A DNA stretch of 64,000 bases from Tranzscheliella williamsii (Eukaryota > Basidiomycota > Ustilaginomycetes > Ustilaginales > Ustilaginaceae): contig JALBYF010000040.1 in assembly GCA_023212725.1 (NCBI GenBank), positions 62,001 to 126,000 on the forward strand, read 5' to 3'. The first letter of the stretch is position 1. Each line of letters opens with the position of its first letter. Below are positions 1 through 8,507 of the stretch, one piece after another. The position numbers were made by a program, and so were the translations under genes. A model generated the notes under the pieces. That model saw only the letters and a program-made list of their open reading frames with translations. It did not search any database and had not been told where the DNA came from.

Positions 1-411
1 CAGCACAGCCTCTGTCGGCCTGAGCTGGAGGATGTGCGGGCGTGGGCCAACTCCAAGGTGGAGCTCTACCAGTACCGCAAGGCGCACCCGCTGCCGCGCA
101 AGGTGGGCGTCCGGGGCGTCACCGTCGGCGCCAACGGCGAGCTGCTGGACGAGGACGGCTTCATCATCGTCCAGCGCTCCGGCAAGTACGGCCGCGCCGG
201 CGCCAGCGCAGACGGCGGCGGCTCGGTCGGCATCGCCCACCGCGACTTCCAGCAAAACACAAAGAACAAGAGCCAGGGCCTCGAGGACTTCTACCGCTTC
301 CAGCTGCGCGAGAAGAAGCGCGACCAGCTCGCCGACCTCCGCGCCAAGTTCGAGGCTGACAAGCACAAGGTCGCCCGCCTCAAGGCCGGCAGGCGCTTCC
401 GCCCCTACTGA
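1..411 (+). CDS. RRP7: RRP7, C-terminal part (rRNA processing protein 7)
   Basis: The frame is open from base 1 and stops at TGA 409-411, so only the last 136 codons are in the window and the start lies to the left. Rrp7 is a nucleolar protein of the UtpC part of the small-subunit processome, needed for pre-18S rRNA maturation. The visible part has the family's C-terminal block: a glycine-rich 'SGKYGR' stretch, then a basic helix with 'LEDFYRFQLREKKR', 'LRAKFEADK' and the invariant terminal 'RRFRPY'. These match the Rrp7 C-terminal domain that binds the rest of the complex. TEL2 follows on the same strand after about 320 bases. The name is confident; total length and N-terminal RNA-binding fold cannot be judged. 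Confidence 0.88.
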   Translation, partial: QHSLCRPELEDVRAWANSKVELYQYRKAHPLPRKVGVRGVTVGANGELLDEDGFIIVQRSGKYGRAGASADGGGSVGIAHRDFQQNTKNKSQGLEDFYRFQLREKKRDQLADLRAKFEADKHKVARLKAGRRFRPY

Positions 412-728
412 TCCCGCGCCTCCCTAGCCTTACTGCGCACGCCTGAAATTGTACCAGAATTTGTCCTCTTTCTACCGCTAGTTGCCACTTCGTTCGAGCG
501 CAGCATTGACACTATACTACATTGCGCTCGCTGAGTGAAGCCCAGCGACGACCCTGGTCCGCATTCATGGGCAGCACAGTTCCAGTCCAGAGGTGAGGTG
601 TGAGTCAGTCAAGAGTGATTTCGGATGTCGGAGAGCAGATCGAAAACCGGCCATGGGCGGTGGGCGACTGGTTTGCTCTCTACTCTGTCCTTACTCGGGC
701 GACTGCATCACGACGGCTGGGCGCAAGG
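412..728. other. RRP7-TEL2 intergenic region
   Basis: Holds the RRP7 3' flank and the TEL2 leader. An in-frame extension of TEL2 reaches back to about 600 but contains no ATG before 729, so it is read here as leader. No other feature seen. Confidence 0.5.
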
Positions 729-3700
729 ATGGGGAGCGACGCAGATGCGAGCGCCAAGCAGCGGCAGCTGTTTGAGGCGGTGCGGGGGGGGGCGGTGCGG
801 TTTGGTTCGGTGGAGGAGGTGGTGGCGATGTTTGCGGTGCCGCTGCGGGGGTTGTTTGGGGCGGGTCAGCTGCCGCGCGGGCTGGATGTGCGGGCGGGGT
901 CGGGGTTGGCGGATGGCGCGGTGGGGGTGTCCGTGGTGGAGGCGGTGCAGGAGGCACTGCTGGTGCGGGTGGCGGTGGACTGGCGCGGCGCATTCGAGGC
1001 GTGCGCCTTCGACCAGCTCGTCCACACCTGCTTCTTCGGCCTGCCGCACACCGCGGCAGCCTCGACGGGTCTCGTGCAGCAGTGCGCCCTCCGGGTCCTC
1101 TCGCGCACGCTGGCGTCCGCCCGCATTCACGCCGCCTCGAACCCCCCGCCCTCCACCACTGTGGCCGACCCCGCCCAAGCAGCCACCACCCTGCCGCAGC
1201 TACCTCCCCCCGTCGAAACCCTCCTGCTAGAGCTCTGCCAGCATGCCTCACAGGCACTCTCCCTCCCCGCCATCGCCGCCGCTCTGCTGCAGGAGAAGAA
1301 CAAGGCCCGCCGCCACGTAGCCTGGTCCGACACCCTGCGTCTGCTCGCATCCCTCCCGGACCGAGTCGCCAACTTCACCCTCGGCAACCCTCCCCCCACG
1401 ACGCATCCGGACCAGTGGCTCTCGTCTGTCTTCGTCAGAGGCATCGCGCAGGCCTTGCAGGCAGACTTCGTCAGCACAGAGCTGGCCGAGCTCCTCGCCC
1501 AGTCCATCGCCCGCTTAGACAGAGTGGGATACCTGGCTCCCCGACCCTTCGGCCAAGACGCCACCGGTTTCTGGCCTGTGCTGCTCCGACAAGCGCTGGC
1601 AACCAACGCGAGGGGGCTGTCCACAGGCGCTTTACAGGCTCAACGGAACTGGACCATCCTAGAAAGATCTCTACCAAGCTCCACGCGCACCCGGGTCAGC
1701 GCCGGCTTCTTCACCGCGCTCGATTCGCTGGCTCGGCGCAAGGGGCTGGCAGCACTGGTCGCGCCGCAGGAGAGGACGAAAGCGCGCATCGAAGGGACCG
1801 TCTTTCTCTCCAACGACAGCCACGACTTTGTTGCGGCGGCATCACGCCTGTTCGATGTGTATCAGCCGTTGCGAAGGCCGAACTCAGGCGACAACGTCGT
1901 CACCTTAGACCACGAAGAGCAAGACACCGATGACGATGCTTCGCCCGCTGAACTCGTCGAGGCACGGTTCGCGCTCTACTGCCTGGGCCAGCCACGCCAA
2001 GCGCCCATCATGGCTTGGCTATGGGCCTTCCACCTATCTGCATCGCAAATCCACGATAACGGCAACACAGCCTCGGTAGCGAGTTGCCTGCGCCTCACTT
2101 TGGAGCGCTGGGCGGACGCTTCCCGGCTGAATCGCTCGACGACAGAGGAGGAACAATATCTTGCCACCCTTGTGGTCTGTCTTCTAGCTTCGCTTGATCT
2201 CCAACGTGACGGCCGGGTCTCTAGCCTAGCTCGCTCGCCTGGCCTGCTCGAGGGCGTATCGCGCCATCTGGAACATCCGGAGCCGTCGGTACGGCGGCTC
2301 GGCATGCTGGTCGCTGAGCTCTTCAGCGCCAAGTCCACCACCTCTGAAGCCGACGCCAAGCGACTCGACTTCGGCCGCGCCATCTGGGATGGCCCGGGGG
2401 AAGGCAAGGAAGAGGCAAGGGTACTGCGGGCGCTGTGCGACGCCTGGAGCCATCATACCGAGGCCATCGGGATCCTGCGTGCAAACATGCCGGACCAGGA
2501 CATCGCCAGAAGATTAGGTCTCCTTCCTCTCACAGAGGCTGCCACAACAGACGCGATGACGACAGATGCTGACGCCGTTGTTGCGGTTGAGAAGCCGAAA
2601 CGCCAGCCAAGCCAGCCGATCTCAAGGAGGCTGCCTGCTTCAGTGGAACCGCCGAAGAAAGGTGCCGCTACACAGAGAACCCTGATATCGGTTATTGGCT
2701 CCGACGAGCAGGCCGATGATGAGATCGTCCGCGGCGAAAACGCAACCTCGCCTCAACAGAGCCTTCTGCAAATGTTCAGCGTCTCGCCTCGTGGGCACCA
2801 GCACCACGAGCGAGACGGACGCCCTAGTAGTCCTCCTTTGAGGAGCGACTCCTCGAGTTCAGATAGCAGTCTCTCCGAGTCAGAAGCTGAGGGAGGCGAC
2901 CGAGAAGAAGGGATCCACAAGCTAGCCGCTGACCTTTCCGGCATCGACGTCGCAGATGTCGACGGCCTCCTGCGATCGCCTAACCCGTCCCATTTCACCA
3001 AGGCTGCGCGCGGCAACCAGAGAAAGTCCCGGAAAACATCTACCGTCAGAGGCGACCCGACCGATTTTGACAGTGACCGCGAAAGGCACGCTCCCAGGTT
3101 TAGGGGCGGTCCGGACGGTCAGAAGCGGCACCAGGTGCCGGTGTATGTCGCGCAGCTCTCGCCTCTGCTCAAGTCGAACGACCGAGCGTCGATCAAGTTG
3201 GCCCTTCGGCACGCAGAATTGCTTATCCGGCGAAAATCGGCGCCGGGCCATGCGAACATCCCCTCTTTCGGTCTGGAGGTCGAGGAGAATGCGGTCGACC
3301 TGGCCTTGACTCTGATTGCGCTGCACAACAACTTCGGCCTGCGCAAGTTCGAGGAACGCAAAAGGGGGGCGCTGGTGGCCCTGCTCGTCGGTGCGCCCCG
3401 CCTTGCCGCCGGTGTGCTGACCGAGCAAGTCTTTGGGAGCCAGTACTCGATGAGTCAACGATTCGACATGATGCATGCGCTTGCCTTTGCGGCTTATCAG
3501 CTAGCTGGGGCTGCGGCGCCCGGGCCTGGAAGGCTGTCAGCGAGTGCGGCCCGAGAAGTTGGCAGAGCTGCCGACCAGGTGGCGCATAGCGCGATTGACG
3601 AAGCCAAGACCAAAGGCGAGCAGAAGGCGCCGTCCATCCGTAGAGAACAGAGTATGTTGGTCTCCAGGCGAACTGGCCTACAGCGCGCCACGCCGCTGGT

Positions 3701-4421
3701 TCAGGAAATCTCGAGCGCGCGCAACAGCACGACGCATATATCCACGATGCCGACGCGCGAGTCGTCATGGCCGACCCTAGCAGGGACAGTGTTCGTCTTG
3801 CCGCTGCTGAATCGATTCCTGGCCTACTATCGCGCGCAGCTGGTGCGGAACCATCGCACCTCCGTTTCCGCTGGCGCGCGGACACACTATGCCGGTGCTG
3901 GCACCTCGTCACTGTTCGGCCCCGAGACCGTTGCCCTGCTGCTCGACACGCTGGCGGTCCTGCTCGACCTCTCGGCGACTAGCCCTTCGTTCAGGAACGG
4001 CATCACGCCACTGGCCCTGGAAACGGTCGGCCTGCTTATCGAACTCCCCTCGGGGTCGGCTCAGCACCTCGATGTGCCGCCAAGCGACTCGGTGCCCGTC
4101 CTGGCGTCCGCACTCACCCTCCTTCTGGTCGTTGTCAAGACCAATGCGGACCTAGATGCAGCCGCGCATCTGACCCGCGAGTTTGTCGATCTGCTGCAGC
4201 CCATCGTCCATCAGGTGCAGCACCTGTTCACCTCCTCCGAACGACTGCACCAGCCACAAACAATGGTGAGCGGCGAGAAGCAGGGTATAGCAGGGGGCCC
4301 TGGTTTGGCCACGGCATCGACTAAGGTCACCGCGCGTGCCGCTGCCGTTCTGCTCCTCATCGACGACATTCACCAGTCGAATCAGCGCAAAGTTCGAGAC
4401 CTTTTGGGCATCCAGATGTAG
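729..4421 (+). CDS. TEL2: Telomere length regulation protein TEL2/TELO2
   Basis: Intronless, 1230 codons from the first in-frame ATG (729). Tel2 is the scaffold of the Tel2-Tti1-Tti2 co-chaperone complex that, with Hsp90 and R2TP, matures PIKK kinases (TOR, ATM/Tel1, ATR/Mec1). The diagnostic part is the conserved C-terminal domain at about residues 808-925: paired alpha-helices with 'ALRHAELLIRRK', 'LTLIALHNNFGL', 'RKRGALVALLVGAPRLAAG' and 'YSMSQRFDMMHALAFAA', which match the Telomere_reg-2 pattern. Just before it lie a long low-complexity linker and a Ser/Asp/Glu-rich tract (about 705-735). Such tracts are CK2 targets and in human TELO2 bind PIH1D1; the equivalence is inferred. The N-terminal half is an alpha-solenoid-like region without a clear signature. 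At 1230 aa it is longer than yeast (about 690) or human (about 840), mostly through linkers. Confidence 0.85.
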   Translation: MGSDADASAKQRQLFEAVRGGAVRFGSVEEVVAMFAVPLRGLFGAGQLPRGLDVRAGSGLADGAVGVSVVEAVQEALLVRVAVDWRGAFEACAFDQLVHTCFFGLPHTAAASTGLVQQCALRVLSRTLASARIHAASNPPPSTTVADPAQAATTLPQLPPPVETLLLELCQHASQALSLPAIAAALLQEKNKARRHVAWSDTLRLLASLPDRVANFTLGNPPPTTHPDQWLSSVFVRGIAQALQADFVSTELAELLAQSIARLDRVGYLAPRPFGQDATGFWPVLLRQALATNARGLSTGALQAQRNWTILERSLPSSTRTRVSAGFFTALDSLARRKGLAALVAPQERTKARIEGTVFLSNDSHDFVAAASRLFDVYQPLRRPNSGDNVVTLDHEEQDTDDDASPAELVEARFALYCLGQPRQAPIMAWLWAFHLSASQIHDNGNTASVASCLRLTLERWADASRLNRSTTEEEQYLATLVVCLLASLDLQRDGRVSSLARSPGLLEGVSRHLEHPEPSVRRLGMLVAELFSAKSTTSEADAKRLDFGRAIWDGPGEGKEEARVLRALCDAWSHHTEAIGILRANMPDQDIARRLGLLPLTEAATTDAMTTDADAVVAVEKPKRQPSQPISRRLPASVEPPKKGAATQRTLISVIGSDEQADDEIVRGENATSPQQSLLQMFSVSPRGHQHHERDGRPSSPPLRSDSSSSDSSLSESEAEGGDREEGIHKLAADLSGIDVADVDGLLRSPNPSHFTKAARGNQRKSRKTSTVRGDPTDFDSDRERHAPRFRGGPDGQKRHQVPVYVAQLSPLLKSNDRASIKLALRHAELLIRRKSAPGHANIPSFGLEVEENAVDLALTLIALHNNFGLRKFEERKRGALVALLVGAPRLAAGVLTEQVFGSQYSMSQRFDMMHALAFAAYQLAGAAAPGPGRLSASAAREVGRAADQVAHSAIDEAKTKGEQKAPSIRREQSMLVSRRTGLQRATPLVQEISSARNSTTHISTMPTRESSWPTLAGTVFVLPLLNRFLAYYRAQLVRNHRTSVSAGARTHYAGAGTSSLFGPETVALLLDTLAVLLDLSATSPSFRNGITPLALETVGLLIELPSGSAQHLDVPPSDSVPVLASALTLLLVVVKTNADLDAAAHLTREFVDLLQPIVHQVQHLFTSSERLHQPQTMVSGEKQGIAGGPGLATASTKVTARAAAVLLLIDDIHQSNQRKVRDLLGIQM

Positions 4422-4679
4422 TTGATTTCACCGCATTCCGGTATGGGCAAAGCAGATTGTATCCATCTTGATGCTTGCGCCACCGATCTGGCCTGCCAAG
4501 CAGCGGTCAGGAACAACGGATTGCGATGCTAGTGCCCGCATGCCCGCCACTCGTTCATTGTGTCTATCGTGTCACAGTCAAAGCAAATGCAGCACCGAAT
4601 GAGCACTATGAATTGCTGCGCAGTCACTGGCATGTCGACTTTGGCTGTAGGGTACAACTGAGTGGATGCGTGAAAGTGA

Positions 4680-4687
4680 TATATAAG
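4680..4687 (+). promoter_or_regulatory. TATA-like element
   Basis: The sequence TATATAAG lies about 400 bases before the ATG at 5083, at the start of the C/T-rich leader. Its use as a core promoter is inferred from sequence and position only. Confidence 0.4.
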
Positions 4688-4780
4688 TGGCCCCATCAAG
4701 ACGGTCCAAGCCCTCTGCCACCCATTCATCCCATCCCATCCGTCTGTTCTCTTCCCCATCCCTTGCCATCCTCTCCCTTC

Positions 4781-4911
4781 CCTTCCTTCGTCTTGTTCTT
4801 TCCTTCTTTCATCTTGGCCTTCCTTTCTTTCACCTTGGCCTTGCCTTCGTTCACCTCGCTCTTGCCTTACGTCCACCTTGGCCTTGCCTTCATTCGTCTT
4901 GCCTTGTCTCG
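4781..4911 (+). repeat. Degenerate 21-22 bp pyrimidine-rich tandem repeat
   Basis: About six imperfect copies of a unit close to CCTTCnTTCACCTTGGCCTTG. The strand is almost purely pyrimidine with TTGG interruptions. The unit is 21 nt, so the open frame through it would read as a heptapeptide repeat (FFHLGLP, FFHLGLA, FVHLALA). No ATG precedes it in that frame, so it is taken as leader or promoter sequence. Confidence 0.65.
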
Positions 4912-5082
4912 CCATCCCATCCCTTCACAATCCCTCGCCGCTTCCGGCCAACACAAACGGCGCGGTCGTGTCTCCCCCAACTTGCCAGTTTTCCACTCAC
5001 GTTAGGTCACCTGGAACTGGGTCACTATCAAGCCAACGTATCTGGTAGGCAAGCGCATCTTGCACACATCCAAGACGTTCAG

Positions 5083-8000
5083 ATGTCGCAGCCGCAGCCT
5101 CTGGGAGGTGATCTGCTGGCCAGCATCCTGCGTAAACATGTCGAGGACAGTACTATACTCCGAATGTTCCTCAAGGGGCTTTTCGTAGGCTCGGAGGGCA
5201 GTTCTGAGGCCACGCGCTCTGAAATGGTCGGCCACCTCAAGATCTCCTGCGGTGAGCTGCTTCGAGTGCTCCGTCCGCACTATGAGCAGCTACCTTCCGC
5301 CTTCGCCAAGGCGGTGTGGACCGAATATGCCGGCAAACTGGATTGGCGGACAGACGAACAAGTTCTGGCTGCCGTCGAGGAGGGGTATGCCCCCATGCAG
5401 CCGCTTGTTCCGGGACAAGAACCCACATCGGACGTGTATGTAGACGCTTTGGACTTCTTTCTCCGTCACTGTTTCCAGCCCCGACGAACCCGACAGATTG
5501 TGGGCGAATCACGCTGGGATGTGCGGGCTGCCTTTTCTCGTCCGCTGGTGGGCTCCGTTGCCACTTCGTTGCAAGACTACGTCGTCTTCTTGAACAACAC
5601 GATCACCGACGAGCCGAGCACCTCGGGTTGGTATGCAAAGACGTTGCCAATCCTGCAATCGTCTGGAACAGGAAAGACGAAGCTAGCCGTGCAACTTTCG
5701 GCCTACCAAGCAGGCATTCTCGTATGCACGCGCACTCAGGCCAACGACAATGGGAGCGTCTCATTCCCACCCAATGACGATTTGGTCTACGAATTCCTGC
5801 AGCCTGCCTTGGGTAGTCTGGACGCCTTGACAGCGCACAAGCGCGTCGCTTGTTGGCTCGGCGCCTACTACTCTGTGCTTGCGTTGCACCTAGGCAGGCG
5901 CATTGAGAACAGTGGTTGTTTCACTCAAGAGACTCACGCCGGGGGAGTGCGGATCGTCGCTCACCACCGCTGTCCGCAAGCATGCTGGCGCACAGTGGTT
6001 CTTCACTTTGCGCTTGCTGTCCATGCGGGTCCCGACTTTCTGGACGGTTACAAGTTCTTCGACGAGGAAGCCGACTCGCCAGACCTCTGTAATCACAGCA
6101 GGCTCCAGCTCGCCAAACCGAACGAGTTTGACTCCTCGTTCGAAGCCGCGTCCAACAGTGGGTCAGATCCTGTTTCCGCGCCGGGATCGGATCCACCAGC
6201 TTCTGAGGATGAACCAGCAATACGCCCAAAGCTAATAGAGCCGCGAAGGTTCCGCACGCATCTCCTCCTCAAGATTGCGAGACTCGCTGAAGATCGGTTC
6301 AGTCTCTCACAGGAGGTCCAGGCAGCGTCATCACAAGCAGGATCCTCTTCCATTCCCACACCGCTAGCGAATGTTGCTCGCCATGTCGCTGACCGCTACA
6401 TGCGCCCGTACTTGAAAGACCTTGAGCGTCTGATGCCTACAGATCTGCAGGACAGCAACTTCTTTTTCTTGGTGATTGACGAGTGTATCCCGCTCCTCGA
6501 TCTGCTGCCGATTTTTAGAAGGCTTTGGAAAGAAGTGCATCCGGAACGAACATGGCTCATGTTCATTGACACTGACTCGCATATCGCGCCGCTTGCCGGG
6601 CCCGCCGTACGCCTCTCTTCTTTAAGGCTGCAACAAGACATCAACACCAAGCTGATTCACCCATTCTGCGCTCTACCTATCGATCCCGTATTCCGTTCGC
6701 AGGCCAAAGCCATACTGAACGATCTGTCTCAGAAGAGGCTGACGTTCCGTGATCTCTCTGGCCATCTCAGCTCGTTTGGAAGGCCACTGTGGAGCACGAA
6801 CATCTATCGATCGAGCATAGGCATCCCTCGTCCGCACCTAATCAACATTCTCATCAAGCTCACAATGTCACCAACGCACAAGTTTTGGCCTGAAGGGGAA
6901 ATCCGATCAACCAACAGTGACGAATTCCGGGCGATCATGGCTCTGGCAGGACAACGAATTCCTCTGACTTATGTTGGGCATCAAGGCATAAGATCTTTCT
7001 CCGCCGCGGCGCAGACGAACTCGAGCCAGATCGCTGAGCAATCGAACCAGTTTCTTCAAAAACAGGTCTCAATGCATCTACGTATGGTATCAAGAGTGTA
7101 TGATTCTGTCGACGCTTTCGAGACCACAACGCCCTCCGAGCCTCCCTTGTCCCTTGCCGTTGCCTCATTGATGCGGGGCGATGGTGGAAGCGCTGAAGAT
7201 CAGTGCGCGGCGCGTTGGTCAGAGGTGGTTCAAAATCTGAATCTCGCTCACACTACCATAGGCCTCATGCTGGGGGAGGAGGGTGAAGAGGGTGTCCGTC
7301 TACTTCTCTCCATGGCGGCAGACCTGGTAGCTGCCAAAAGAGTAGCCAAGCTCGCCTCGGCAGGGAAGCGAAAGGAGGAACGCGATAGAAAAGACGAGCT
7401 TTACAAAGCGCAATGTGCTCCGATCGTCGTTTCAGACTGGCTTGATGAACTCTTTGGTCTGGACAACGAAACGGACAAGAAGGATCAGGACAAGCTGAGA
7501 AGCTGGGCATCGCAACACTATCTCAATTTTACCCACTGCTTGAGGCTTGGTAGGCTGCTCCCGTCGACGATCGGAAAGCAAAGTTTAGACCGCGTTATGC
7601 TGGCCGAATACTGGATGCGGCAATCTGCTTTCATTGGGCTGTCGAATCAGAAGGGTTGGGACCTTGTCATTCCCATCTACCGGTCGGATCACGAGCCAAG
7701 ATTCGACGACGTTTTCGATCCTGATAGGCTGACGTACATAGCTATTCAGGTGAAGAACCGGCTGCAGGACGTGGAGGCGACTCACTTTTTTGGACCATCA
7801 TGGCGTTCGGGCGCAGCGACCTCGACCTTGCCGAGCAATTGTCTGGAGATCTTTATCGACCTCCGGTCTCCTGTCGAGAAGCCCAAGTCTGAGCTGCTCA
7901 AGGCGCCCGCGCATGATTGCGACTGGCAGCCGTCCTACAGGCACCACTTGACCATCAGCGGTTTTGGAGACATGGTTTTTCCTGTCATCAATGCGCTCTC

Positions 8001-8268
8001 GGCAAAAGCGCGCACAGCGCTGCCGTTGCTCTTTGGCTTCGCCGTATCGCATCCGGGTGCGTCTCTGTACGAATTGGCTATGAAGAGGACGGACGAGCTG
8101 AGCCTGCTCTCCAGCCACATAGACGGCGATGGCCCGGCCTGGTTCTGGGACGGCCAGAGGAGAGTCAAGCAGCAGCGGGCGGCGACGCGCAGCAGGCCCC
8201 CCTCTAGCTTGGGGCGGAGCGACGACGAAGACGGGCCGAAAAAAAGGAAGCAGCGCGTAGCCCCATGA
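5083..8268 (+). CDS. Large protein with P-loop-like and PD-(D/E)xK-like motifs and a C-terminal NLS (possible CR-type protein)
   Basis: Intronless, 1061 aa from the first in-frame ATG; I do not recognise a named family member. Visible: a Walker A-like motif 'SSGTGKTK' at residues 193-200, where the first glycine of the usual GxxxxGK[ST] is Gln; a Walker B-like strand 'FFFLVIDE' with Asp466-Glu467; then 'WLMFIDTD'. Near the C-terminus 'GWDLVIPIY' (Asp860) is followed about 29 residues later by 'AIQVKNR' (Gln889-x-Lys891), the spacing and strand pattern of PD-(D/E)xK nucleases. The protein ends in a Ser/acidic stretch and 'PKKRKQR', a classic NLS. P-loop NTPase plus REase-fold nuclease plus nuclear targeting is the architecture described for Crinkler/RHS-type (CR) eukaryotic effectors; assignment to that class is inference. 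No signal peptide is visible. It could instead be an unrelated host NTPase-nuclease or a domesticated mobile-element protein. Confidence 0.6.
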   Translation: MSQPQPLGGDLLASILRKHVEDSTILRMFLKGLFVGSEGSSEATRSEMVGHLKISCGELLRVLRPHYEQLPSAFAKAVWTEYAGKLDWRTDEQVLAAVEEGYAPMQPLVPGQEPTSDVYVDALDFFLRHCFQPRRTRQIVGESRWDVRAAFSRPLVGSVATSLQDYVVFLNNTITDEPSTSGWYAKTLPILQSSGTGKTKLAVQLSAYQAGILVCTRTQANDNGSVSFPPNDDLVYEFLQPALGSLDALTAHKRVACWLGAYYSVLALHLGRRIENSGCFTQETHAGGVRIVAHHRCPQACWRTVVLHFALAVHAGPDFLDGYKFFDEEADSPDLCNHSRLQLAKPNEFDSSFEAASNSGSDPVSAPGSDPPASEDEPAIRPKLIEPRRFRTHLLLKIARLAEDRFSLSQEVQAASSQAGSSSIPTPLANVARHVADRYMRPYLKDLERLMPTDLQDSNFFFLVIDECIPLLDLLPIFRRLWKEVHPERTWLMFIDTDSHIAPLAGPAVRLSSLRLQQDINTKLIHPFCALPIDPVFRSQAKAILNDLSQKRLTFRDLSGHLSSFGRPLWSTNIYRSSIGIPRPHLINILIKLTMSPTHKFWPEGEIRSTNSDEFRAIMALAGQRIPLTYVGHQGIRSFSAAAQTNSSQIAEQSNQFLQKQVSMHLRMVSRVYDSVDAFETTTPSEPPLSLAVASLMRGDGGSAEDQCAARWSEVVQNLNLAHTTIGLMLGEEGEEGVRLLLSMAADLVAAKRVAKLASAGKRKEERDRKDELYKAQCAPIVVSDWLDELFGLDNETDKKDQDKLRSWASQHYLNFTHCLRLGRLLPSTIGKQSLDRVMLAEYWMRQSAFIGLSNQKGWDLVIPIYRSDHEPRFDDVFDPDRLTYIAIQVKNRLQDVEATHFFGPSWRSGAATSTLPSNCLEIFIDLRSPVEKPKSELLKAPAHDCDWQPSYRHHLTISGFGDMVFPVINALSAKARTALPLLFGFAVSHPGASLYELAMKRTDELSLLSSHIDGDGPAWFWDGQRRVKQQRAATRSRPPSSLGRSDDEDGPKKRKQRVAP

Positions 8269-8507
8269 GCACATCAATGTAGATAGGCCCATCAAAGCGA
8301 CTTCCGATTGCATCGCGATGACAAGCTATACACCCCCGTACCCAAGCCTGTTTGTCTGGCGTGCCCCCTCAGCATTCACCCGAGCATTAACAAGCGGCGA
8401 GCAAGCGGAAGAGATGAGTTGCGGACATAAACAGAGCGAAATACATGAGAGACGGAGAGCAAGTGGGGCGGTGGTGCGGCTGCCGAGGGGCGAGGGCGCG
8501 CCAGGAT

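Larger units (their letters stand above)
4422..5082. other. TEL2 3' flank and promoter/leader of the next gene
   Basis: Contains a TATA-like element at 4680-4687 and then a C/T-rich tract that includes degenerate 21-bp repeats (listed separately). The frame of the following gene is open back to 4687, but there is no in-frame ATG before 5083. Confidence 0.5.

Noticed and set aside
4687..5082. N-terminal extension of the NTPase-nuclease gene
   Set aside because: Starts with GTG, has no ATG, and encodes repeats from a C/T-rich leader; start set at 5083.
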